Of a stretch of 64,000 nucleotides of DNA, positions 18,111 to 26,481 are shown one piece after another (the first letter of the stretch is position 1; each line of letters opens with the position of its first letter). The DNA is from Mucilaginibacter gilvus. GTDB lineage: Bacteria; Bacteroidota; Bacteroidia; Sphingobacteriales; Sphingobacteriaceae. The DNA is taken from contig NZ_SBIW01000012.1 of assembly GCF_004054195.1 (NCBI RefSeq), positions 394,828-458,827 on the forward strand, written 5' to 3'. The position numbers and the translations under genes were made by a program. The notes beneath the pieces are model-generated. The model was given only the letters and a program-made list of their open reading frames with translations, made no database searches and was not told the origin of the DNA.

Positions 18111-21100
18111 TTACTCAATCAACAACAACCACCCTTTTCCCTTAGCCACCGGTATCTCGCTACCCTCTGTAAAAATATTGGCCTGCTGGAAGTTTTTGAT
18201 GGGCGCGGCGGTTATTTTGGCCTTTGTGGGGTCGATGCCGAGGGCTTTCCAATCGATAGTTAGTTTGATGCTGGTATCGGTGTCTGCCCAGCTGGCTATG
18301 GCTACGAGGGCTTTGTTGGCCTTTTTGTACACGGTTGCCAGTATTTTGGGGTTGCCGGTTTTTACGGGGTTGGCGGGTACCCAGTAGCCTATCATTTTGC
18401 TGCCCTGCATACCAAACTGGTCCCAGGCTTGCCAGATGGGGCGCGGGTCGGCGTTGTCGCTCCAGGGCATGCGGTTGGTCATACCGTATACCATGCCGCG
18501 CCATGGGTTGCCACCGTCCTGCAGCATTTCGCCCATCAGGCCGAAGGGGATGCCCGATACTTCGGTGAGGAAGAAATCGGGGGAGTTCTTTTCGTAATCG
18601 AAGTATTCGCCAAACCACAAGCGGTTAAGGTAGGGGAAGTGCTCCATATACAGGTTGGCGCTGTTGTTAAATCCATCGCTTTTGTTGTATTGGTTGGCGC
18701 TGTGGAGGTCGATAATACCGGGGTGCCCGTCCTGTGTAAGTACGCGTTTGATGCGTTTCATGGTGATGCGGTCAAAAGCCACATCGTCTAGGTAAATACC
18801 GTCGATACCTACGTTCTGCACCAGCCAGTTCATGCCTTCTACATAGTAGTTGTGCCAGCGACTCATACCGCTGTTTACAATGGCGGCATCCTTAATTTCG
18901 GGCACGTACCAGGCGGCGATGTAATCGTCGCCCAGGTGTTCCTGCAGCCAGGAGTAGCCTCCGCCCTTGCCGGACGAGTAGATCTCGTGACCCAGACTGC
19001 GCATCGGGAAGGTTTCGTAGGCACTATTGCTCAGCTCGCGCACGGTGTTGTAAATCTTCACTTTGAGGCCCAGTTGATGTGCCGAATCGATATAATGCTT
19101 CATAGCATTGTGGGCGATGAAGGGGTAATTGATGGTAGGGTTGATGGGCGTAGCGTGGTGGATGTTCACCACGGTAGCGCCGGTAGCTTTAATGGTATCC
19201 AGGTTGTTGTACTTATGGTAAAAGCGCGTGCTCCACTGAAAATCGGTATTGATAGGGTGGAAGGGGGTGATGAGCAGCGTGAAGTTGTAGTACAGCACAT
19301 CGCCCTTTTTTATAGTACGCGGGCCGCTATAATTTTCCGACAGGATGTTAGTCCCCTTTTTAGCGATGAGGATGCCACCCTTACCGCCGTTGCCCCAGCT
19401 AGTGGGCAGCAACAGTGGTTTTTGCAGGTAGAAGTTGGTGTTGAGCGGGCGCACGTAATTCTCATCGCGCAGGGAGTATTGCAGGCCGGCATTCACTTCG
19501 CCAATCCAGGCGCCATCCTGATTCTTTTTGGCCACGTCCCATTTCCAGTTGAGGGTATCGGGGCGGTAGCCGCCCTTTTGGTTAAGGCCCATCAGGTATT
19601 TGGCGGCGGCGGTATCAAAGGGAATATGGAGTTTAATATCGTCGAGACTGATATCTTTTTTGGCAGTAAACTTTACCTGGTAGTTCATGTAGCCATCGAA
19701 CTCGATGCTGCCGTTGACTTCCATGTCTAATGCATCGGATGCGCTTTTGCTCTCCCAGTTTATCTTGCCAGAGGTTGTGTTAGTAAAGGTAAAGCCATCT
19801 TTATAGCTTATGGTAGTTCTATCCCCGGTACTTTTATCAAATTGATCTATTGATTTCGTTTCTCCTTTAAAAGCAACATCCTTATGCGTAGCCGCATCAA
19901 TCACATGAAAATGGATGCCCTCACCCAAAATGTTTTTCGGAGTGACTGACATTTCTGTCATTTCCGGCGTGAAAAAAGTTTGAATTTCCTTTGGGAAGCC
20001 GTTACTGGCTAAGGTAACCTTACGACCCAATAAGCTGATGGTTTTATCGTCCACCTTTAACGGGGTGTAGGGTTTTATTACCGTATTCTCCTGTGCCAAT
20101 GTAGAGTTAAGCCAGGTAAGACGGGTTTGTAATTCCGGGTGGTTAACACCGCCGTTTAAAGCTTTTTGGTTTTTAATAGCCAGGCTAACCAGTACTTTGG
20201 TGGCGGGCACACCATCTGCAGAAACAGTTGCGTAGCCATTATAAGTGCCTGCCACGGTTTTAGCGGGGACATTTATCAAACACCATAGCGCCTGCACGTC
20301 GCCTTTGGCAATGCTAACGGTTTTCTCAAGATGGGTGCCGTCATATTTAGTCCCATAAGTATTCAGGCAGCTCATCTCCAACCACGATATGGCGTGGCCT
20401 TTCGTATCCTTCAAATCAGAAAAGTTCACCTTAACATTGTTCAAGTCTTTGTTTGCCGCATACACGCCCAACTGGTAGCTGTAATTCTCGCCCTTTGCTG
20501 CCGTGCCGCTAAACTTCAGCGTAGCGCCTTTCTGGATCCAGCGTTGGGGCAGGTCCTGCGGCATTTTAATGGGGTTCGTCCTGTCCTCGGTAAAAACTAA
20601 ATAGGGTTTTGCTTTGCTAATAGTCGATACTTCGGCTTTGGTGGCAATCACCTCCATCGGGTAAAAACTATTGAAGGCATTAACCGCTTCCAAATAAAGC
20701 AGGGTGGCGTTAGTAGATTTGCCGGTTTTTAACAGCCACGCTTCAGATGCTGTGTTTTTTAGCGTCAGGTACGCCGCTTTTGGGTAATTGCTGCGGGCGG
20801 TTACCTTATAGGGCATGTAATAGACATAATATTTCCCCGCGCCGGATGTTGGTTCAAAGTAAATGGTGCCGCTCTCGCGGGAGATATTTTCCGTTTTTAC
20901 ATTCAGGACGCGCTTATTGGTCTTAGCATCCACTACCATGATCTGCTTATTGGCGGGCCCGTCGTGCCGGCGCCAGACTATTACGGCTTTACTAACCGGG
21001 CCGGCCGCGTCCACGTTGAGAACCGCGCGGTGGTTGCCCAGCGAATCGGGGTCCCAGCTGTTGTTACCGTTTACATATTTAATATTTTGAGCGATGGCAT

Positions 21101-21158
21101 TACTGCCAAAAACCAACAATAAACAAAACAGGAGGGAGGCTTTTACTAAACGATGCAT
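18111..21158 (-). CDS. Large secreted glycosidase-like protein (DUF6067 type)
   Basis: A 1015-residue secreted protein (signal ending IAQ). The first about 330 residues are beta-rich, probably accessory domains. A central beta-sandwich follows (about 350-620), then a barrel-like part with YIAAWYVPEIKDAA, NVGIDGIYLDDVAFDRITMKR and LFGEYFDYEKNS-like segments, and finally a beta domain with KALVAIASWADTD. The GIYLDDVAFDR motif looks like a glycosidase catalytic strand. The whole resembles the DUF6067 glycoside-hydrolase-like group of Bacteroidetes. The substrate is unknown, and no SusC/D or other enzyme gene is adjacent. Confidence 0.65.
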   Translation of the reverse strand: MHRLVKASLLFCLLLVFGSNAIAQNIKYVNGNNSWDPDSLGNHRAVLNVDAAGPVSKAVIVWRRHDGPANKQIMVVDAKTNKRVLNVKTENISRESGTIYFEPTSGAGKYYVYYMPYKVTARSNYPKAAYLTLKNTASEAWLLKTGKSTNATLLYLEAVNAFNSFYPMEVIATKAEVSTISKAKPYLVFTEDRTNPIKMPQDLPQRWIQKGATLKFSGTAAKGENYSYQLGVYAANKDLNNVKVNFSDLKDTKGHAISWLEMSCLNTYGTKYDGTHLEKTVSIAKGDVQALWCLINVPAKTVAGTYNGYATVSADGVPATKVLVSLAIKNQKALNGGVNHPELQTRLTWLNSTLAQENTVIKPYTPLKVDDKTISLLGRKVTLASNGFPKEIQTFFTPEMTEMSVTPKNILGEGIHFHVIDAATHKDVAFKGETKSIDQFDKSTGDRTTISYKDGFTFTNTTSGKINWESKSASDALDMEVNGSIEFDGYMNYQVKFTAKKDISLDDIKLHIPFDTAAAKYLMGLNQKGGYRPDTLNWKWDVAKKNQDGAWIGEVNAGLQYSLRDENYVRPLNTNFYLQKPLLLPTSWGNGGKGGILIAKKGTNILSENYSGPRTIKKGDVLYYNFTLLITPFHPINTDFQWSTRFYHKYNNLDTIKATGATVVNIHHATPINPTINYPFIAHNAMKHYIDSAHQLGLKVKIYNTVRELSNSAYETFPMRSLGHEIYSSGKGGGYSWLQEHLGDDYIAAWYVPEIKDAAIVNSGMSRWHNYYVEGMNWLVQNVGIDGIYLDDVAFDRITMKRIKRVLTQDGHPGIIDLHSANQYNKSDGFNNSANLYMEHFPYLNRLWFGEYFDYEKNSPDFFLTEVSGIPFGLMGEMLQDGGNPWRGMVYGMTNRMPWSDNADPRPIWQAWDQFGMQGSKMIGYWVPANPVKTGNPKILATVYKKANKALVAIASWADTDTSIKLTIDWKALGIDPTKAKITAAPIKNFQQANIFTEGSEIPVAKGKGWLLLIE

Positions 21159-21312
21159 AGGCTTGATATTGAATAGCGTTGATAGCCCAAATTAACAAAA
21201 AAATATGGATAGACCGGGCGCGGCCCCGCCTCAATATAAAGAAAAATGGACGTGAAAATCCAGTTTTTCTACAGAATGTTTAGCTAATTAGCCGTAAAAC
21301 TACACGCTTTTT

Positions 21313-21909
21313 ATGGCCAGGGCAGTATTAGTAACAGATGCCGAGAATTACGTACGAGAACTGCTAAGCACTCAACTGTCGCCCGATATGTATTTCCACA
21401 ATCTACGGCATACCGAACGTGTTGTGAACGCCACCATCGAAATAGCCCAAAACTCGGGCCTCAGCAAAAAAGAAACCATTATTGTACAGATAGCCGCCTG
21501 GTTTCATGATACCGGCTACTGCTACGCCTATGCCGGGCACGAGGATAGCAGCATTGCCATTGCCGCCACTTTTTTAAAACAGCAGGGCACCGACGAAAAA
21601 TTCATCGCCAAAGTTTCGGGCTGCATCCTCGCTACGCAAATACCGCAAACCCCTACTAATTTAATGGAAGAGGTGCTTTGCGATGCCGATCTCTCGCACC
21701 TTTCGCGCGCCGATTACCCCAAGCGCGCCAGGCTGCTGCGGATGGAGTGGGCAGCCAGGCTAAAAAAAGAGTATACCGACCGCGACTGGTTTCAATCCAA
21801 CATCAGCCTGCTTACCCGGCACACTTATTTTACGCCCTATGGCAAAACCGTATTGCAACAAAATAAGCTCAATAATATTGATGTGCTGCTTGCGGGGTTT
21901 CCTAAATAA
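21313..21909 (+). CDS. HD-domain phosphohydrolase
   Basis: A 198-residue HD-superfamily protein. Metal ligands are visible in order: YFHNLRHTERVV (His), AAWFHDTGYCYAYAGHEDSS (the HD pair and a later His) and CDADLSHLSRADYPKR (Asp). Proteins of this build hydrolyse phosphate esters, often nucleotides, but the substrate cannot be told. A diverged, frameshifted duplicate of its last 55 codons lies at 25211-25373. Confidence 0.85.
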   Translation: MARAVLVTDAENYVRELLSTQLSPDMYFHNLRHTERVVNATIEIAQNSGLSKKETIIVQIAAWFHDTGYCYAYAGHEDSSIAIAATFLKQQGTDEKFIAKVSGCILATQIPQTPTNLMEEVLCDADLSHLSRADYPKRARLLRMEWAARLKKEYTDRDWFQSNISLLTRHTYFTPYGKTVLQQNKLNNIDVLLAGFPK

Positions 21910-22047
21910 GCGTTACCCTAATATAAATTACGCGCTCATTTTCATAACTTTATCCGTTGCATTGGGTACAATGCTGTAGAAGCGATTTTTCCGATTATTA
22001 GAATTTGCCGGCCAATTATTAAACCTAAAACTGCTACTGTAAAATAA

Positions 22048-22250
22048 ATGGGGGTGAAAACTATTTCTTTTTCTCGTGTTCATGAATCGGCCGTAAAAGC
22101 CTTTAGGTGTGGTGTATACTTGTTTGTAATTGCCTTGTTTTTTAATGCGGCGGGGGCATACGGGCAATACCAAAATGCCTTTAAAACCAGCCTCGGCATC
22201 AACGATGGATTATCGCACAGCAATGTGAAGTTTATTTACAAAGCCACCGC
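22048..22250 (+). pseudogene. Truncated 5' end of a hybrid two-component sensor (HTCS)
   Basis: The frame encodes an export signal (FVIALFFNAAGAYGQ) followed by LGINDGLSHSNVKFIYK, the start of the first beta-propeller repeat of HTCS sensors, which normally continues with D.KGFLWFGT. Homology stops right after FIYK, where a copy of dispersed repeat family I begins (about 22251), and the frame closes at 22284. A full gene would be over 3 kb, so this is a 5' relic. Confidence 0.75.
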
Positions 22251-22316
22251 CAGCCCCGCTGCATCCCGAAGAATACGGGCTTAAGTGGGTTAGCTTGTGC
22301 AAGTATTTCCTATTGT
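22251..22316 (-). repeat. Dispersed repeat family I, copy F (internally deleted)
   Basis: Contains CAGCCCCGCT, then GGGCTTAAGTGGG and GTGCAAGTATT, the same order as copy D at 24921 but without about 45 central bases. It begins exactly where the HTCS homology ends. Confidence 0.65.
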
Positions 22317-22336
22317 CCAAATTCCTTCCCGGCAAA

Positions 22337-24730
22337 TTAAAGCGGTAGGCTAAAATAAAAAGTAGAGCCTTTATCGGGTTCGCTTTCCAGCCAGATCTTG
22401 CCACCATGGCGTTCTACTATTTCGGCGCTTAAATATAAGCCGATACCGAAACCGGAGATGTGGCGGGTATTGCTGCTCTCTACGCGGTAGTAACGGTCGA
22501 ATATTTTAACGGCGTCTGAGGGTTTTATGCCAATGCCTTCGTCCCTTACGCTTACAATGAGTTCCTTTTGTTTTATTGTGCAGGAAATTTGGATGGTGGT
22601 ATCCTTGGGCGAATATTTAACCGCGTTACTGATAAGGTTGGAAACCACGGAGTTGATCTTATCCCGGTCGGCATATACCTCGGTTGATGCGCACTGCGGT
22701 AGGCTAATGTGGTGACTGTTTACGCTCAACTTCATTTCTTCGGCAATTTCGCCTACCAGCTCCTGGATATTAAAGCGACTTTTTTCTATCAGGATCTTGC
22801 CCGATTCCAGTCGGGAGATGTTCAGGAAACCATTGATCATGGTGCTCATCCGTTTCACCTGGGCGTTTGCCTTAGCCATGGCACCGGCTAAAAACTGGTC
22901 GTCGCTGGTTTGTAGCTTGGCATTGGTTACCTGTATAATGGCGTTGAGCGAGGTAAGGGGCGTTTTCAGCTCATGGCTCACCATCCCTATAAAATCGTTC
23001 TTGCGCATCTCGTCGCGCTTACGTTCGGTAATATCGTGCAGTACACCGGTGAAAAAGTCCTTACCGTCATAATTGAGCATGGTACCAATGCCGCGCACCC
23101 AGCGGGTGGCACCATCATGATAACCTATTACCGGGTATTCCATATCAAAGCGTTGGCCTTTTGTAAAGGCGACCTCCACCATTTCGGCAACCTTCTGGCG
23201 GTAATCCTGGTGGATCTGGTTAATAACTGCTTCATAAGGGACCTCCTCATCCGGCTTAAAGCCGAAAAACTCTTTTAAGGTTGGCGATGCGGAAAGTACT
23301 CTGTCGGTAGCATTAATAAAATAGGTTCCAAGCCCGGCGGCATCAACCGCCATACGCAAACCTTCTTCGGCACGCTCTACTTTTACAGCCGCCAGGTACT
23401 GGTCGGTAATATCCATCACCACCCCGGTAAAGGCCGAGAAAGCCCCGGACGGATCTGCCTTGAGGTTGCCAATGGCCCGCAGCCAGCGCAGCTGGTTATC
23501 ATGCAAGCCGATCACCGGATAGGTTACATCATAATCGCCGTTATGATAAATGGCGTTCTCCAGTTTGTTTGCCACATATCCGCGGTACTCCTCGGTTATC
23601 TGCGCCAAAGCCTGTTCAATAGACAGGCTCTCCTCCGGATAATAGCCAAATAGTTCTTTCAAACGGGTATCAACAATAAATTCTCTGGTGACTGAATGGA
23701 TGAACCAGGTGCCAAAGTTGGCGGCATTAATGGCTAAGCGAAGCGCCACTTCCCCTTCCTCTATCTTTTGACGGGCGGCCAACAGCTGCCGGTTAAGCGA
23801 TCCCAGCTCGTCGTTGGATGCGCTCAGCTCTTCGTTAGTGGATGCAAGTTCCTCGTTGGACGAGGCCATCTCTTCATTAATAGATTGCAATTCTTCTGAA
23901 CTTTGCGCCAGCGCTTGCTCCCATTGCTTGCGTTCGGTAACATCGCGGGTGGTACCGGCCACGGCCTCTACCTCGCCGTTCTCATCCAGCACCGGGGTGA
24001 GGATATAATCGTATACCCGCCTGCCCAAAGTGGCGTGCGGGAAGGATACTTCGCCACGGACGGATTGTTTGGTTGCCCTCACCTGGTCTATCTCCCGTTC
24101 GTGCATGGCGGCGTGCCATTCTTCGTAGCCATTTTCACGCAAGCCCTTGCCAACGGCATTATCCCAGGTTTTGCCCCACATGGTTAGCAGGGCAGCGTTG
24201 GCATAAGTGAAGCGGTAATCCAGCCCAAATACGTACATCAGGTCGGGCGTACCGGCGGTGATGGTTTCATATAGTCGTTTTTGCTGCTCGGCACGTTCGG
24301 TAGTTTCCCGCAGCGCTTCCTCAGCCTGTTTACGGTCGGTAATATCGCTGGCGGTGCCAAACCACTCCGTTATCTCGCCTCTTTCATCCAGGATGGGCAC
24401 GGCACGCGAAAAAGTCCAGCCAGTGCTGCCGTCAACCCGCTGCACCCGGTGTTCTAATTGAAGTATTTTTTTATCCCTGATGGCTTCCTTGATAGCGGCT
24501 GTTACCATTTCCTGATCGCCGGGATAAACGTTTTTTGCCAGCCAATCGGTTGTGGGTTCGTGCGTATCTTTTAAAAAACCGCGCCCATCCAACTGCCGCA
24601 TAATCCGCCAGTCGGCGCTAAGGCTGTAAATAACGTCAGACGTAGCGGTAACCAGCGCCCTAAAGCGTTCCTCACTCGCAAAAATCGCTTGTTCGTTTAA
24701 CAGGGGCTTATTATCTGATGGCTTTGTCAT
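22337..24730 (-). CDS. Multi-PAS sensor histidine kinase
   Basis: A 797-residue cytoplasmic kinase with no membrane segment. Four PAS domains are seen: from about residue 14 (FASEERFRALVTATSDVIYS), about 150 (TPDLMYVFGLDYRFTYANAA), about 330 and about 455. A coiled coil with repeated SNEELASTNEEL lies between the second and third. The HisKA box is FIGMVSHELKTPLTSLNAII (His phospho-acceptor). The ATPase domain has SNLISNAVKYSP, VRDEGIGIKPSD and GFGIGLYLS. No response regulator gene is adjacent, so its partner is unknown. Confidence 0.93.
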   Translation of the reverse strand: MTKPSDNKPLLNEQAIFASEERFRALVTATSDVIYSLSADWRIMRQLDGRGFLKDTHEPTTDWLAKNVYPGDQEMVTAAIKEAIRDKKILQLEHRVQRVDGSTGWTFSRAVPILDERGEITEWFGTASDITDRKQAEEALRETTERAEQQKRLYETITAGTPDLMYVFGLDYRFTYANAALLTMWGKTWDNAVGKGLRENGYEEWHAAMHEREIDQVRATKQSVRGEVSFPHATLGRRVYDYILTPVLDENGEVEAVAGTTRDVTERKQWEQALAQSSEELQSINEEMASSNEELASTNEELSASNDELGSLNRQLLAARQKIEEGEVALRLAINAANFGTWFIHSVTREFIVDTRLKELFGYYPEESLSIEQALAQITEEYRGYVANKLENAIYHNGDYDVTYPVIGLHDNQLRWLRAIGNLKADPSGAFSAFTGVVMDITDQYLAAVKVERAEEGLRMAVDAAGLGTYFINATDRVLSASPTLKEFFGFKPDEEVPYEAVINQIHQDYRQKVAEMVEVAFTKGQRFDMEYPVIGYHDGATRWVRGIGTMLNYDGKDFFTGVLHDITERKRDEMRKNDFIGMVSHELKTPLTSLNAIIQVTNAKLQTSDDQFLAGAMAKANAQVKRMSTMINGFLNISRLESGKILIEKSRFNIQELVGEIAEEMKLSVNSHHISLPQCASTEVYADRDKINSVVSNLISNAVKYSPKDTTIQISCTIKQKELIVSVRDEGIGIKPSDAVKIFDRYYRVESSNTRHISGFGIGLYLSAEIVERHGGKIWLESEPDKGSTFYFSLPL

Positions 24731-25210
24731 GGCATGGATAAACTATAACGGAAAATAGGAATAAAATAAAAAAGCGGCTAATTTGTTTGGGTTGGTGAGG
24801 CTTTATTCCTATAGGTGGTAAGGTGGTTGTGTTAAGTTTGGCGGCCATAGGAAAAGGTGGAGCCAGGGTTTTTCTATTCCCTCCCGCAGAGGGGTATTAG
24901 CCGGTTTACTATGATGATTTGGAAAAGCACTAACAGTGGTTTAAAGGTTACGACAGCCCCGCTATCCGCTGCAAGCCGCCGGGAGAAGCGGCTTTACGCT
25001 GCTCTCGGGTTTAGGTGGGGAAGGTTGGTGCAAGTATTCTTATCGCTGCCGCGTATCCGGCTTGTGGCCTGTATGCAAGGGTTATTAATGGCGGGGGGAT
25101 GCAGTGTAGGGTAGGAGTGGGCGTACTCTTGACTTTGCCGCTTTGCTTTGCATGTGGTTAGGCACGAGAACGCCCTTCAATGCCCAAAGCCGCATACTTG
25201 CGCCAGGGAG
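24731..25210. repeat. Gene-free spacer with repeat family I copy D and family III copy 1
   Basis: Copy D of family I occupies 24921-25080 on the minus strand: CAGCCCCGCT, GCAAGCCGCC, CTCGGGTTTAGGTGGGGAAG, GTGCAAGTATTC, CGGCTTGTGGCC. It is followed at 25114-25210 by family III, which has GCGTACTCTTGAC, GGCACGAGAACGCC and GCATACTTGCGCCAGGGAGG. A second family III copy lies at 36107-36210. The HD-gene fragment begins directly after this copy. Confidence 0.7.
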
Positions 25211-25373
25211 GGTGGGCAGTCAGGTTAAAAAAAGAGTATACAGACCGCGACTGGTGGCAATCTAACATTAGCTTGCTTACCGGCATACCTATTTTACCCA
25301 GTATGGCAAAACCGTGTTGCAGCAAAATACGCTCAATAATATTGATGTGCTGCTCGCCGGGTTCCTTAAATAA
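25211..25373 (+). pseudogene. Duplicated 3' fragment of the HD-domain gene
   Basis: About 165 bp match the end of the HD gene at 21745-21909, including the stop and the following AAGCGTT. Early codons still read VRLKKEYTDRDWWQSNISLLT against ARLKKEYTDRDWFQSNISLLT. A base is then missing near CTTACCGG and the frame shifts. The fragment has no start of its own and cannot encode the domain. Confidence 0.85.
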
Positions 25374-25483
25374 GCGTTGCTTTTTTTAAATGGAAGGGTG
25401 GCTTACCTGAGGATAAGCTGAATTACTTGTAGGCGGTCAATAGGATAGCTCCTAAAAGCAGGGCTCTAACCGGCAGATCCTAA

Positions 25484-26236
25484 TTACTGTTTTAATAACC
25501 TACTATTTATGACTGATAAAATGACACTACCAAAGGCTTTTCCAGCATCTAAGAGTTCTGTACTTAATTTTTTCTCCGGGTACAAAATTTTGCAAAGCTT
25601 TTCATTCAATGGCTGCGTAAAAAACTGTTTGTAATAATCAGAGTCCGGATTGATGAGGACCTCAATTTCATTTTCCCATTCGTAATTCACGCGTGTAAGA
25701 TTCGCATGAGTTATATCCATTATTTTGAAGCCGATTGAATTTTTAGGAAGATAATTTAGAAAGATATATCCTAAGTCTGGACTTGTATGAAAATTAATTT
25801 TATCTTTTTCATACATTACGATTTTGTTGTCTATTTCCTGGAGTACCCACTTGTGTGATTCTTTGGGCATTAAATACTCACCAATGATAGATGGCGTTTC
25901 TAAATAACCGCGTGGTGCAACCCGGAATTGTTCTGCTAAAAATTTCGCTGGATCGTCCACATGTTCAAGTACATGGCTACAGATCACGTAGTCAAATTCT
26001 TTCTCTTTAAATGGAAGCGCATGACCGTCTGCTTCAATAAGGGTTTGATTTCCTAAAACTTTAAGGTCACCAGATCTGTGGTAATTGATATCTATAAATC
26101 TTTCCACGAGCACATTGGATCTTTTATGTGGATAGTTACCCGGGCCAACCTCCAATACGTGGTAGTTTTTCTTTATTGAAAGATCAGATTGCGACCTTGG
26201 GTTTTTTAATTTCATTTTATCATTTAAAGAAACCAA
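25484..26236 (-). CDS. Class I SAM-dependent methyltransferase
   Basis: A 250-residue cytoplasmic protein. SAM-binding motif I is HVLEVGPGNYPHKRS; then EADGHALPFKEKEFDYVICSHVLEHV supplies motifs II and III of the Methyltransf_11 type. The C-terminal half carries segments such as RGYLETPSIIGEY and KESHKWVLQ, seen in methyltransferases of surface-sugar clusters. The substrate is unknown. The gene is AT-rich compared with the region and isolated, which suggests transfer. Confidence 0.82.
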   Translation of the reverse strand: MVSLNDKMKLKNPRSQSDLSIKKNYHVLEVGPGNYPHKRSNVLVERFIDINYHRSGDLKVLGNQTLIEADGHALPFKEKEFDYVICSHVLEHVDDPAKFLAEQFRVAPRGYLETPSIIGEYLMPKESHKWVLQEIDNKIVMYEKDKINFHTSPDLGYIFLNYLPKNSIGFKIMDITHANLTRVNYEWENEIEVLINPDSDYYKQFFTQPLNEKLCKILYPEKKLSTELLDAGKAFGSVILSVINSRLLKQ

Positions 26237-26481
26237 GAAAACTTATTTTCTCATTAGTTTAGTTAAAGGTATAAAAATAGGCACATATTATTTATGTCCC
26301 TCATCAAAAAATGCCTTTTAAGCAAATATATATCAAATGTTAATCTGTCCATTCAATTCGGCCATCTGATCAATTGAACTACCGACGGTAAAAGTTAGTC
26401 CCTCTATAAGGGGGTGCAGAGAATTTACTTCGGTTTGCGTCCATTATTCGAAATTCATCATTCGATATTAAAAACCTTCCC

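Noticed and set aside
18852..19730. 292-codon plus-strand frame antisense to the DUF6067-like gene
   Set aside because: Long open antisense frames are expected opposite GC-rich genes; no motif or start context.
24921..25210. Second HD-like gene or regulator in the spacer
   Set aside because: Only repeat sequence and a frameshifted gene fragment are present.
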